Below, in pieces: positions 1 to 12,426 of a DNA stretch of 64,000 bases (its first letter is position 1; every line of letters starts with the position of its first letter). The position numbers and the translations under genes were made by a program. The stretch is from Carallia brachiata (lineage: Eukaryota; Streptophyta; Magnoliopsida; Malpighiales; Rhizophoraceae), in NCBI GenBank assembly GCA_021464245.1, contig JADCRB010000064.1:2735044-2799043 (forward strand), given 5' to 3'. The notes beneath the pieces are model-generated. The model did no database searches. It was given only the letters and a program-made list of their open reading frames with translations, and was not told the DNA's origin.

Positions 1-2367
1 TTTATACGGGTTGGTATTGGGCTCAACTCAGGTCCAATTGGAGAAAGGGCCTTGTGGACAAAGTCTAGTCTAAACGGAAACTAACATCTGCAAGAGGGGT
101 CAGGGTTGGTATCCGGCGAATCCCCTCTAAGGTTGAGTGAGCATATAAATTAAGTGAGAAGATAGAGTAGAGATTTTTTTTTTTTTTTTAAGTCTTGAAA
201 AAAGGTTAAATCTGTACCAAAAAAAAAAAAAGAATGAGGAGTATAGTGAGAATTGAACTTTTGACTGTACACGAAACTAACGAGACTGATGACCATTTAA
301 ACTAATATTTAAAATTAAAGTAGACAATTTTTAATAAAAGAGCTTAAGGGGGAAGCCCTCCTATTTATAGGGATAGAAATTATTAAACTCAAGGAGGGGA
401 GGCCCTCCCATACATAGGGATAGAAATTATTAACTTGGTAAGACCCATTGTGTTGGTGGAGAATCAATATAAGGACAAAAGACGACTGAAGAGTGATGGT
501 GTGGATATCAACTAAAGTAAGTCTATATAGAGAGGATAGGGTTTTGAGACCTAGCAAGTCCTATAATTCTTATTGAAAACATATATAATTGGATGATGTT
601 GAAATATGCATCTTATATACGGAACTCTGAAAAGAGTGAGATATACGTTAATTTACTTTTGTTTTTATAAATAAACTGTTTTGAATATTTAAATTTGTGA
701 CTACCCAAACATAATAAAATTACATCAAAGTTGGCCCCTATGGATGATGCTGAAAGGCTTGTATATATTGGTGATGACAAGTTTGTTGTGTGTACCTGAT
801 AATTACATCAAGCATACCGGACACGGAAGTGTGCTGGATGCATTAGCGGCAAACTTGACACGTCCCATTAATGGCAGTCAAGACCCGTGAGTAACAAATG
901 CTACTTATATCAACACGTCTTTTCAGTGTTCTTAATTAATTGATTAATTTGGTAGGCAATCAAATCATAATAAAAGGGTATAGTTTGAAATTAAATTTGC
1001 ACGTGATAAGTGAATCACCAAATTGGAATACATATGATTGTTCAAAATGATAATTTAATAGTTAATAAATGTATTTTTATATTTGTGAATTGAGTTTGAA
1101 TTATTTTTTCTACTTTTTTTTTATTAAAAAGTTTAGTGCCAAAGATTATAATGCTGTAATAAATTTTAAATTTAATAATTATTTTGTCTCTTGTAAACTC
1201 CGTTTTACTAGTACTCAAATAAAAGATAGTCCTTTTATAACCAGTTAAATGAGACAGTTTTAAATAAAATTATTTTAATTTTAACTTATAAATCTGATGA
1301 CTGATATACTCGTACGAAATTTTTTTAGTTGTTAAAAAAAAAAAAAACATATGCCTCATCATAAAGTTGAAAATTGAAATGAGAGAAACACTGTTTTCCC
1401 TTTGTTTCATAGAATCTACAATTTAAGGACCAAAAAAAAACTCTGCAATTTTACCGCCAGACCACGTGCCTGGTTATGACTATGGTTATGAGAGAAACAC
1501 TGTGGTTGACTCTCTAATGGCCGCAATTGAATTATCCGCGTGCTTCAGCCACATAAGTAAGAGAAGTAGTTGCCCGGAGTTGGTAGAAATGGAAGCAATA
1601 GTTCCCTTTCCTTCCCACCCATATGAAAAAGGAAAATCAACAATCTCAAGAAAGCATAAAGCAAAAAAGTGTCTGCTAACGAAGAAGTGTAACGACATAA
1701 TTAATACCCTTTATTATCGTCAAATTTTGATTACTAATATGCCTTCGATTCGGTTAGCTAGTTTGCCTCTTAAACAAAAAAAAACGATTCGGTCGGCTAC
1801 GGCTTTTACCCTTACTCAAACAAAACCAAAAAATTTCCTATTTTGGTTTGATAAATGTGGCACCATTGCTTGGTATTCTTGTTTTTTGTTTTTTTCGCAT
1901 GTGTGTGAACCCTTGATACAAAACTATTGCAAAAGCAGAAAAATTTGCTTAGATACGCCGTAATCTGTATTATTAGATCATAAAAAATTTATTTAAATTA
2001 AAAAATATAAAAATATAAATTATTATATACAGTTAATTAATTATATATCTCATTAAATATGTCTTATTAAATTATATCTTATTAAATATATTTACGGAAT
2101 TTTGTCGTGGAAAAAATGATGGTTAGCTTCGTGAGCCACCTAACCTGAAATTCTGCCAGCAGTGCACATCAAGGCCACAATGTTTGTTGTATGGACAGGA
2201 ACGTGCTGTCGTTATTAGGCTGCAGTGGACCAAATTTCTTCCTTCACCAGCCGTCCCTTCTGCTACATAGAATACTAAAAGGCTGACATTTTTGTCTTCA
2301 AGATAACATTTAGACAATACCCTTATCTCCATAGACAGAGCAGCACCAACTTCTTTGGAGCATTTCA
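1..2367. other. AT-rich non-coding region upstream of first NPF gene
   Basis: No supported gene. The stretch is AT-rich with several poly-A/poly-T runs. A 165-codon open frame at 1466-1963 has no recognisable domain and an ordinary AT-rich intergenic composition, so I do not call it. A short direct repeat at 355-433 is listed separately. The last few hundred bases should hold the promoter and 5' UTR of the NPF gene starting at 2368, but I see no clear TATA box. Confidence 0.6.
355..433. repeat. Two-copy 32-bp direct repeat
   Basis: Copies at 355-386 and 402-433 share the block 'agggatagaaattattaa' and a preceding 'gccctcc', with about four mismatches between them. A 15-base spacer separates the copies. 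Function unknown. Confidence 0.7.
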
Positions 2368-4543
2368 ATGGCCAAGGATGAGAAAGCAAGTAATTCAAAT
2401 AAGGATGAGAAAGCAAGTAATTCAAATAATGATGAGCCAGTCATCAACTACAGAGGAATTAAAGCCATGCCCTTCATCATCGGTAGGTACACAAATCACA
2501 TATAGGAGGCTTTATTTTTTACAGTTCTTATAGCTAGTGAAGGAAAGGTTTTATTATTTGATTGGATTAATTGAAACCAAAGTTTCTTTCTGCTTTGTGT
2601 ATCAATCCATGAAAATTTGCAGGAAATGAGACCTTTGAGAAGCTTGGAACTGTTGGCTCTGGCGCAAACCTTGTGATTTATCTGGCTACTGTTTTCAACG
2701 TGAAGAGTGTTACAGCCACCACTATTGTTAATGTCTTCAATGGCACGGCCTGCATGGCAACTATGGTTGGAGCCTACCTCACGGATGCTTACTTTGGACG
2801 TTACATCGCTTTGGGTTTCGCTTCCGTGGCCTCCTTTTTGGTACTGTTTTGCTTTTCAGCTTTTGCTCAACCATTGCCATTAATAAACACTTGGAGATTT
2901 TGATAATGGTTTCAAGCTAAACTTTGAGTTTTCACTTCTCTTTTATTTTTTTTTTTTGGGGGGGGGGGGATTTTTTTGGGCGTGGTTTCAGGGAATGGTG
3001 ATAGTAATGCTAACAGCAGCAATCCCTACTCTGCACCCTCCAAGCTGCACAGGAAAAGAAAGCAGCATGTGCAGAGGGCCAACGGCTTGGCAATTAACCT
3101 TCCTGCTAAGTGCATTTGTTTTTCTAGTCATTGGCGCTGGGGGTATCCGGCCTAACAACCTGGCCTTTGGAGCTGATCAATTCAATCCGAATACCGAATC
3201 TGGCAAGCGAGGCACCAATAGTTTTTTCCAATGGTATTACTTTACCTACACATTTGCCGTTATGGTATCGGTGACCGGCATTGTGTATGTGCAATCTGAC
3301 GTCAGCTGGGCTATTGGGTTGGCCATACCTGCATTTCTAATGTTCCTGTCATGCGCAGTGTTCTTTCTGGGGACAAGAATTTATGTTATTGTAAAACCTC
3401 AAGGGAGCCCCTTAACCAGTGTGGCACAAGTGCTTGTTGCAGCTACAAGGAAAAGAGGCCTAAAGCTACCTGAAAATCCTGCAGTTTCACTTTTCAACTA
3501 TTTTCCTGCCAAGTCAATCAACTCCAAGCTTCTTCACACTGATCAATTTAGGTGAGAGCAATCAATTTTGTGACATACACCTAATATAATCTGCACCAAA
3601 CAATGTAATTCACCAAGTCCCACAATGATTATGGCGTCTCAGGTTTCTTGACAAGGCTGCAATAATCACTGCTGAAGACAAAATAAACTCGAATGGCTCA
3701 GCTGCCGACCCCTGGAATCTTTGCAGCATACAACAAGTTGAAGAATTGAAGTGCATGGTGAGAACAATCCCCATATGGGCATCAATCATAATCAACTGTA
3801 CCCCAATACTCCAGCAACAGACTTATGCAGTCCTACAAGCACTTCAGTCTGACAGACGCCTAGGCTCCGGAGGTTTCAAGGTGCCTGCAGCAACATATAC
3901 AATCTTCACTATGTTAACCCTCACCATTTGGATCCCCATCTACGACCGAATTGTGGTTCCATTTCTCCAAAGGCTCACTGGCAAAGAAGGTGGAATCACA
4001 TTGCTCCAGAGAATTGGGATAGGAAATGTTCTTGCAATTCTCTGCATGCTTGTTTCTGGATTGGTTGAGGAATATAGAAGGCACATTGCCTTGACTAGGC
4101 CAAGTCTTGGCATTTCCCCGAAAGGCGGTGCAATTTCATCCATGTCTAGCATGTGGCTAGTGCCTCAACTTGCACTTGCAGGACTGTCTGAGGGTTTCTG
4201 TTTCGTAGCTTTTGTTGAGTTCTTTTACAAGCAGTTCCCGGAAAACATGAGGAGTATTGCTCAATCAAGCTTCTTTGTGGCCTATGCGCTTTCCAATTAT
4301 CTGAGCGGATTCCTGGTATCTATAGTTCACCAAACAACTTCAAGAAATAAAGCTGGAGATTGGTTAGCAGAGGATCTTAACAAGGGAAGATTGGACTACT
4401 TCTACTTCATGATTGGTGGCTTGGGGTTCCTCAACTTTGCATATTTCCTTGTATGTGCAAATTGGTACAGATACAAAAGTGTTGATGACTGCAGGGTGGA
4501 GATGGCCATGAAAACAAAGGAACCAGAGAAGCATCTGGTATAA
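2368..4543 (+). CDS. NRT1/PTR family (NPF2-type) proton-coupled transporter, copy 1
   Basis: Twelve-helix major facilitator protein of the NPF family. The family imports nitrate, peptides, hormones or glucosinolates with protons at the plasma membrane or tonoplast. Four exons give 597 aa: 2368-2482, 2623-2840, 2992-3551 and 3643-4543, all introns GT..AG. Visible features are the proton-coupling ExxE(K/R) motif as E41-T-F-E-K45 just after 'FIIGN', the 'FNGT' and 'DAYFGRY' loop, '[19 protein letters not shown]' and '[11 protein letters not shown]' near the C terminus. The motif spacing and N terminus most resemble the NPF2.9-2.14 group (GTR and NRT1.9/1.11 relatives), but substrate cannot be inferred. 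The start is the first ATG in frame with 'YRGIKAMPF'. Residues 2-20 hold a near-perfect nine-residue tandem duplication (KDEKASNSN). A poly-T/poly-G tract lies at the end of intron 2. The exon phases match the second NPF gene at 12427-14456. Confidence 0.93.
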
Positions 4544-5666
4544 TAGATGAGCATGATTGTAGTGTGCTGCTCTATAACTAGACTATGTAAGGATTTATTT
4601 CCAATAACAATAATAATAATAATAATAATACAATCTATGATCCCCCATCAATGATCAGTTTTGCAAGTTGCAACTCTCAATTGGACAAGGATGAAGCTTG
4701 GTTCCAGTGGTTGGGCGGTAGTGCTGTCAACCTTAAGGTGGGGATTCACTCTCACCAGCCCCCTCCCCACCGCTGCTCTGCAACTCCAATGAACAAAAAA
4801 AAACAAAAAAATTGTCAGTTGGACGAAGTAACCAGAACATTATTGTAATGCTCAATTATTGCTCCCAGTGATTCATGTTCTCAACCATCGCATGAAAGTT
4901 GAACAAACTGAACTCGTTGCTACTTTTTTCGGATTCCTGTTCGCTTGGTAGGGCGACTTGGGGTCTTTGAGAGAGTGCTTCGTACTATTAGACCCAACTG
5001 TTTAAAGTGGTGTTACATTTTTTTACGGGAGCAAATTAATTTTTTTTTTTGACATATTACACACGTTTAATAAAAAATATACAAATTATAATTTATAGCC
5101 AGAAAGTTATACACAACATACCATTATTTATCAATAAAATATTACTTCATTAAATTGTGTAAAGTGAGTCCAATAAAAAGTGTGCACACCTTCAATCTTT
5201 GATTCTTCTCCATTACTTGGTCAAAAAAAAAAAAGAAGTGATTCTTCTTTATTACTAAAACCCTATTCTAATGTAAGTGGTCCTAGGAAGCATTTCTTTT
5301 TCGAATCATTACGTGCCCCTTTTTTAATTAAAAAAAATTAAACTCTAAATATATTTAATATTACTCTTAAATTTTAATTTTTAAAAAAATAAAAACAGTG
5401 TTACCTTTTTTTTTTTTTTTATATCTTATTCGGTACACTTGCACTTTTCTCTTCTTTTTTAGTGTACAGCCTAGGAAGCATTACTTTTCAATCCAAAAAC
5501 AAAGAATGGAAAAACTACTGTTCCTCGGATATTTTTTTAATATCCTTTTTTTATTCCCATGTTCCTCGGATACAATTCCATCCTTTTTTTTATTCCCATG
5601 TTCCTCGGCTACAATTCGATCCTTCGACAACCGAATCTCAATTGTGGATAGCCTTTGATGGCTTTC

Positions 5667-6354
5667 GGAGGTGTTTGAATTAATTTTTATGGTAGTATAT
5701 TTATATTTTATTTTTAAAAAGTAAAAAATTAAGTGTTTGATTACTTTTTTTAAGTTGTTATTTAATTTTACTTATTTTTTCATATGACATCCTAACTGAT
5801 TGAAAAGTAACTCAATGTTACTTTTTATTATTTTTTGAGTTATTTTTTAATTTTTAATATTAATAATAATTTAATATGCTAAAATACCCTCAAATAATAT
5901 TTATATAAATTTATAATTTTTTTAGTTACTTCTTGAATATGATTTGTTAGTAATTATTAAACTTTATCAATATTTATATAAACGTAACACTTTTATTTTT
6001 TAATAATTCGTAAATATTTTTTTACTTCAAATTTTTATTAATATTGATATTTAAAAAATATTTCAAAAATTATATTTTTTATTTTCTAGTAAACATTAAT
6101 ATTTTTTTAAAAAAATAAAAATTATAAAATGTAAAGATAATTTTGTTAATATAATATATTAATATAAATTAAATTTCTAAATCAGTCATATAATTATTTA
6201 ACAGTAACAGTAAGTATAAAATTAACAAAATATTTTATTAATTTTTTTTGTAATCAGTAACATGTAACAGTAATCAGTAATTATCAATCAGTAACAGTAA
6301 TTAGCGGCAGCAACTAGTAACAGTAATATTGAACAAGTAAGTCAAACAGGCCTT
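5667..6354. mobile_element. Possible MITE, AT-rich
   Basis: The left edge reads 'ggaggtgtttgaattaattt'. The reverse complement of the right edge reads 'ggcctgtttgacttacttg', an imperfect terminal inverted repeat. The interior is very AT-rich with recurrent 'cagtaacagtaat' words near the right end. No target duplication is clear. Could be a hAT-like MITE or simply AT-rich DNA. Confidence 0.35.
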
Positions 6355-6489
6355 AGGACAACATAAATTTTTATTGGCTGAGCAAGTAATTTCTTTCTTT
6401 TTTTTATATTTAAAATTATAATAATAAAATTCAAACTCATTCTTAATATTACAACCTCTTTCTCTGTTTTTCCTTTTTCCACTGGACAA

Positions 6490-6657
6490 GTGGCTCAAAT
6501 GCTCTTCGAAAGAATGGGCTACAGTCGACCGCTCTGGGTGCCTGATTTTCACGGATGGTCCGAAGTGCTTGCGGAGGAACATCTTTTTGGTGGGTTAGTG
6601 GGTGCGGATGGAGTAGAAGAGGCCGAATGTGAAGGTGGGCAATTATTGGAACCCTAA
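6490..6657 (+). other. Unassigned short coding-like fragment
   Basis: A 56-codon open stretch with less AT bias than its surroundings. The translation contains 'LFERMGYSRPLWVPDFHGW' and runs to a TAA at 6655-6657. I do not recognise the family. There is no plausible start or neighbouring exon, so it may be a relic exon or a transposon-captured piece. Confidence 0.25.
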
Positions 6658-6698
6658 AAGCTATTGGAGTCCATTATGTCTTTTGACCATATAGGGCG

Positions 6699-6970
6699 CG
6701 GCTTTGGCACCGAACGTGATGTTCGGACAAAATGCAACCATTTAGAATTAAAGTGTAATTATATTAATTTTTTAATAAAAAAATTAAAAAGAAATTATAA
6801 AATTAAAATTTAAAATTAAATGAATATTACCTTAAAATTTAAAGTATTGATCTTATATTATATGTAATAATTCAAAACAAAAAAAAGAATTTCAAAAAAA
6901 TTTATAAAAAAATTAACAATTAGTTGCATTTTATTATAAGTATTCGGACATAACATTCCATGTGTGGCAC
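6699..6970. mobile_element. Possible MITE with imperfect inverted ends
   Basis: The left end has 'ggcaccgaacgtgatgttcg' then 'gacaaaatgcaacca'. The right end, reverse-complemented, has 'gtgccacacatggaatgtta' followed by 'aaaatgcaactaatt'. The arms are roughly 40-50 bp and imperfect, around an AT-rich core. No target duplication was identified. Confidence 0.35.
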
Positions 6971-8366
6971 CCAAATTTTACCGGACCACATATTGTACAT
7001 GAATAATGCTAAACAACACGATTGACTCATCCTGATCCTTTCCGACTCGCCTATGTATCGGTTTTTTTTTTTTTTTTCCTTTGATTGATTGGAAACTTTT
7101 TTGTTTTTGTCAAAATGATGGGAGACTTACTGTTACAGTAAAAACTCTAAATATTGATGGGCCAGAATCCAGGAAATATTTTAAAATAAGGCCGCAGCTA
7201 AGACCCAATAGTTCTGCTCAGGGAAAACCGGCCCCTGGCCTACACCTGAATAACTTCCATTTACTACCCGTGATTGAAGCCCAGCCCACTATTCAAGTCC
7301 AATCACGAAAATATGGCTTTGTACAATGGGCCTCACCAGCTAGATAATAAGGCTTTTGGGCCTGTTTCATTAAACAATGACAATCATCCTCTGAGTGGCT
7401 CATGGGCACTTGAGCAGACTGAAATTTTGGTTGTTCCAAAATTTTAACATGCCACTCTCCAATCCATGAACAACTCTGTCAGTCTGAGTTGGGTTAAGAA
7501 CCCAACACTAAAGCCTTCCCTGTAGTGCATTTGCTTACGGGACCAACCACCCACAAATAGACACAAGTAATTACACTGCCATCCGTACTGTAGTGTATAA
7601 GAAATATGCCGAATGTATCAATTGCCAGGTTTTGAGTTTGAGTGAGCCGAGACGCATGGTGCACTAAAGTTAGGCATTCTTCCAATACGAGTCATATCGT
7701 AATTATTTGAATTGTCTATATCACTAAAAAAAAGATATAATATTTTATGACGGGACTATCAAGATATCATCCCTACTCTCTTATTTTTAAGAAAATAAAT
7801 AAATAAATAAATACACACAAGTAATTAAACGGACCAAAAAAAATAAATATACACAAGTAATTGCATGCATGTGGACTTGTAAAATTTTTCTCATTCTTAG
7901 CCACAAACATATCTTTCTAAGCCGTTCACGGTGCGTGGTCTTAATCCGAATCACTTCGAATCCTAAATAGAAGAAGGCCGGGACCATTGTTTTTTAAAGA
8001 GTAAACGGTACCATTGTTGAACATTAACCACTGAGTCTAGGTGACGCCTCCGGTGTTGATCGAAATCTTGGCTTTATTCTTGGTACTTGCACGACTGGTT
8101 TAGCTCCATTCCTTTTTTTTCTTTTTTTTTTTGTCTTCATTTTGTGGCTGCTTTCCATCTTTTGATTCTAAACTTCTAACTGTTTGAAATCAAAGTCAAC
8201 ATAATTTTTCTTGTAATTATGACAATAAGAATTGACCTCGGAGACGACAAAATTATTTATATCATAATTGGGAGGTCTTAATCCCATTTGAATCCTTGCT
8301 TGATTAATTAACAAATGCATTGTTTGGAAGACAAAATTGCAGAGACAACAATACAATTAGAAAATG

Positions 8367-8985
8367 GGATTACACCTATTTTAATTTTAAACATTTATAA
8401 TTTTTTTAATTTAATTTTAAATTTTTCAACTTTTTTAATCGAGTTCTAAATCTTTCAGTTTTGATAAACTAATGCTTTAATTAATAAAAGTCAATTAAAA
8501 CGTTAAAAGCGACAGTTGATTAAACGGAAATAAATAAATGAAATCTTAAATACAATTTCTTTTGTATTTTTTTGTTTCAATCAATTCCTCAACATCTTAA
8601 ACGCTTTCAATCAAGTCCTAAACATTCTAACATTTTTTCAATTAAGTCCTCTAATTAAAAAAATTGTGATAATAGGGTATTTTGGGGCTTTTTTGTTTTT
8701 TATTTTTTGCCATTTTAAAAAAATTAATCATTTTTATTTTTTTTGCCATTTTTAAATATTTTTTTAAATAATACAACTAGAAAATAGGGAAAAAATTGTA
8801 TATATGATTTTTTTATTCATTTCCGTTTGATCAATGGTCAGTTTTAATAGTTTGACTGACTTCCATTAACAGAAAGACTCATTTGTAAAAGAATTGAAAA
8901 GTTTAGAATTCGATTGAAAAAGTTAAAAAATTTAAAACTAAATTAAAAAAATTATAAATATTTATGACTAAAATAAGTATTATCT
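8367..8985. mobile_element. Foldback MITE, about 620 bp, Mutator-like
   Basis: Two long inverted arms of about 190-200 bp each (8367-8570 and 8795-8985). Matching blocks include 'cctattttaattttaaa' against the reverse complement of the right edge, 'acatttataatttttttaat', 'aatcgagttctaaat' and 'gattaaacggaaat'. The same 12-bp word, 'aattagaaaatg', lies immediately outside both ends (8355-8366 and 8986-8997), as expected of a target-site duplication. No coding capacity, so non-autonomous. Confidence 0.8.
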
Positions 8986-9432
8986 AATTAGAAAATGATA
9001 TATGCAACCCTAGAGAAGCAATCTCCTATTCACTTTCACTATAAAAAGTTCTCATAGGTTTGTGGCAGAGTGCAAAAACAGAGTAACTTAGAATTTTCTT
9101 TGCACATTTTTTTGTCCCCCCTTTTTCGGCTTTATTGGTTATAATACTCCAAATCTTTCTTTCCATTTTCTTTTTTGAGCCTCTCCAAGTTCAGTCAAAT
9201 CGCAAGGCCATGTGGCATTGATTGAATCGGAATATGAGCATACCAAATTTGAATGGGATGAATATGAGAATACCACAATTTAATTTGGCTACGTGATTTT
9301 TGAGACAGAGCTACCTTCGGTTCCATCATTATTTGAGTGGTGAATTCTTTTTTATAGGAGTTGATTAAATAAAAATATAACTGTTAGATTAGACCAAACT
9401 CAATCTATATATGCGATTACCAACACAAGCGA

Positions 9433-9910
9433 TAGGGTTAATACCAAAAAATAGTATCACATTTACGTTTTCTTACAAATATAGTATGACCATAAAAAAC
9501 TAACAAATCTAACACATATATTTTCTTACAAATTTAGCACAACTTTTAATAATTAATAAATTTTGGAACAGTTTAATTATTTTTTAATTAATTTAGCACA
9601 CTGTCAGTTAAAAATAATATGTTAAAAGTAACAGAATACCTTAGTATACACATTTGACACTTTTGCGCCTAAATCTAGTACAGTTTAAACCCTCAAATAT
9701 CATATGTACATATTAGGAATTCGATTATTTTAACTAACAGTGTGTTAGATTTTTTAAAAAATAATTAAATTGTATTAAATTTATTATTAAAAGTTGTGCT
9801 AAATTTATATAAAAAATAATTAAATTATACTAAATTTATTAATTTTTATAAATTATGTTAAATTTATAAAAAAAACACAAAAATAATACTATTTTTTTAG
9901 ATTACCCTAA
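9433..9910. mobile_element. Foldback MITE, about 480 bp
   Basis: The left arm begins 'agggttaataccaaaaaata' and the reverse complement of the right arm begins 'agggtaatctaaaaaaatag'. The arms run about 170-190 bp each, sharing 'aaatttagcacaacttttaa' and 'aattattttttaa', around a loop of about 110 bp. The ends are plausible but I could not confirm an exact target duplication. Confidence 0.7.
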
Positions 9911-10271
9911 TTCACGATATTGACACAGCACTGCCAACCTTTGGTCCCCAAGTCGAGGACGGCATCTGTCATATGAATGAAAAATATTCCTAGAGCCATC
10001 TGATGAAAATCTTCAGGAAATCAGATTTGATTGTCACTCGACATATGTTTAATCTTTTTATACTTATTTGTTTATTTACTGAAAAATAATTTGTATGCCT
10101 TAATATTATAGAAAAAAAATTATTTTGAAAAAATATATTATGTCATGCTCCTTGGGGTGAAATTGAAGATTTTTTTTTTTGTAAATATTTGTGAAAATTT
10201 AATTTTTTAGAAATTTATCTCTTTCAAATTATCTTTTGCTCTTTCTTTCTCTATCCTTAAACCTCTCTAAT

Positions 10272-10273
<2 letters not shown>

Positions 10274-10305
<32 letters not shown>
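10274..10305. repeat. (CT)n microsatellite
   Basis: About 16 uninterrupted CT dinucleotides in AT-rich non-coding DNA. Confidence 0.95.
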
Positions 10306-10311
<6 letters not shown>

Positions 10312-11388
10312 TTGATTGAGCAAAAGTCGTAGATCTTTTCATTTGTTAAACCTCAAAGTGAGACTTGTAAACATATTGAGTTAGGAGCTTTTAACGTTTT
10401 AGCTATTGAAATTTGAAAAAAAAAAAAAAAAAACAAAAAGATCAGTGCTGGTGCAAAGAGCTACATAGCTTCAGTGAGCTAATTGTTGTATAATCACTAC
10501 AGGCAACTCATAAAAAGTCCTATAACATCAAAACACTTCACAAATAATTTTCTTTGTCTATTAAATGTCATTATTGAATGTCATTATCAAATGTGGACAC
10601 AATAAGAAGTGGAAGGACATATAATATCAATTATATCAGTAACACCAGGACTTTTTGCATAATCAATTTTCGTTTTTTTAAAAAAATTTTACTTCATTTT
10701 CGAAAAGGACTTGCAAAAATTGCTCACCACATTAAACACGTCCGTCATTATCTCGTGTGCTGTAAACAAAGACAAGCCCTAAAATAAATAGAATAAATAA
10801 AGAATAAAGAATCGTATCTACAGAAGGCTAGAATAAACAAAGAAGATTAAGTGAACCCGCCCCCAAAAAAAATGGAGAGTTCTTGAAACCTATGAACAAT
10901 CAACACCAAATCAAACGAAAACAACCAACAAATGCATAGAGAAAGCACAAAATTTTAAAGGAACAAACAAAAATGACAACCAGAGGAAGAACAGGAATTA
11001 TGTTTAGAGTTTGGAATTCGTTAAAGTTAATATGATTTGGGGCTTTTAAAAATCAACTGAAAAGGAAAAAAAAAAAAAAATGATTGGAGGAAGAAGAAGG
11101 ATGTGGGGTTAAAAATGACTTAGGTTCGTGTCGTCTCCTTTGTTGCTTTTTTCTTTCTTTTAATTAGTTAGAACCGTAAAAAATTGCATTTGCTCTTTAG
11201 GAGCAGACGTCCTTTTTCCAAATAATTTTTTTTTTTCCGCATGTTATTTTTCATTGACTGTTTATTTTCGCTACGCCAAACAAAGGAAAATGAGAAAAAT
11301 ATTTTTCTGAAAATGAATTTAAGTAAAATATACAAACCATAAGTCTTCTTTACCAATTTCCTTAAAAGCAATATAACAAGTAGTTAGG

Positions 11389-11655
11389 GTGCGATTGGAT
11401 AGTAAGATTTTAGTTAGAAAGTGAACAAACAAAAATAAAAATTAAAAATAGTACAGTAATAATGATGTTATAATTGATAAAATATAATTATTAAAAATTT
11501 ATAAGAAAGAAAATAAATAGTAATTTAGAAGAAAAAAAGTAAAAAGTAATTGTTTGAATTGATAGAAAATGAATAGAAAAAAATAAATAAAAAATATTTT
11601 TCTTTTTATTTTCCTTTCTTTTTCCTTTAAAAAAATCCAATCAAAGCATTAAAGA
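11389..11655. mobile_element. Possible small MITE
   Basis: The left edge 'gggtgcgattggatagtaag' resembles the reverse complement of the right edge, which contains 'gctttgattggatttttt'. The core is AT-rich and about 270 bp long. The inverted ends are short and no target duplication was seen. Confidence 0.35.
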
Positions 11656-11815
11656 ATAATAAAAATGATAAAATTACTTTATTTAAAATCTGAATCAGAT
11701 TTGAATTACATAAATATTCTCTTTTATAAAGGATAAGAGAAAGGGTAAGTAGGCTGCAATAATGTAATGTGACCACTTATTGAAAGGAGACATTGTGGTC
11801 AGTAGTCACTTCTAC

Positions 11816-12025
11816 TTAGGTAGTACAATGCACCTCCGATTCAAGTGATACACACATTGGTGCGGTGTGCTCAGCAAGTCGCAATATATGACCCATACCC
11901 AACATGCGCTCAAGGACGACATGGATGACATCGAACAAACGCAAACCACTAAAACGCCAACGTGCTTCTGCTGCGCCATGTAGGCTATGGACCAGCACTT
12001 TCACCCTTGCATACTTCCAATCCAA
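11816..12025 (-). other. Unassigned open stretch, GC-richer than surroundings
   Basis: A 69-codon open frame on the minus strand starting 'MDWKYARVKVLVHSLHGAAE'. It is distinctly less AT-rich than the flanks and the translation looks protein-like. I cannot name a family and see no adjoining exon. It could be a relic exon or a transposon fragment. Confidence 0.25.
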
Positions 12026-12282
12026 CGTATCCTAAATTTTTTTTAGTAAATAAAATGGTGATTAAGTGAAATAATTACTTGAAAAATTAGAGCATTGAGA
12101 TTTTTTTTTTCTCTAACAAAACTTTTACATATTAATTGGTGAACTTGCTTAGAATCAGTCTGTTTGTCAACTAAATTAACACTTATTGGTCAACTTACGT
12201 ATTCTAATTTGCAAGCAATTATTTAGTAAATAAGAGACAATAATTCTCCCAACTAAGCCATTATGCGACTGAGGAACTCTCC

Positions 12283-12290
12283 TATATATA
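12283..12290 (+). promoter_or_regulatory. TATA box of second NPF gene
   Basis: 'tatatata' lies about 140 bases upstream of the ATG at 12427, in a less AT-rich local context ('ctctcctatatatacctgcc'). Position and form fit a plant core promoter. Confidence 0.55.
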
Positions 12291-12426
12291 CCTGCCAAAA
12301 CAAAACATTGTAGAGCTTGTGTTCTATGTTCAACATTGATGATTTGATTCTGGTCTTTCCAATATATTTTTTTATAAATTAAACCAAAAAAAAAAAAAAA
12401 GCCTTCAACAGGAGTCTTGAACATTC

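Larger units (their letters stand above)
4544..8354. other. AT-rich intergenic region between the NPF genes
   Basis: No confident gene. It holds an (AAT)n run after the NPF stop (about 4607-4630), two possible MITEs (5667-6354 and 6699-6970) and a short open fragment at 6490-6657, each listed separately. The remainder is AT-rich with long homopolymers and shows nothing I can assign. Confidence 0.6.
9911..12426. other. AT-rich upstream region of second NPF gene
   Basis: No confident gene. It contains a (CT)n microsatellite at 10274-10305, a possible MITE at 11389-11655, and a GC-richer open stretch on the minus strand at 11816-12025, listed separately. A TATA box at 12283-12290 belongs to the gene starting at 12427. 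Confidence 0.6.

Noticed and set aside
1466..1963. 165-codon open frame on +
   Set aside because: No domain, no codon pattern distinct from its AT-rich surroundings, no splice context. Another open frame lies antisense to it. Most likely chance.
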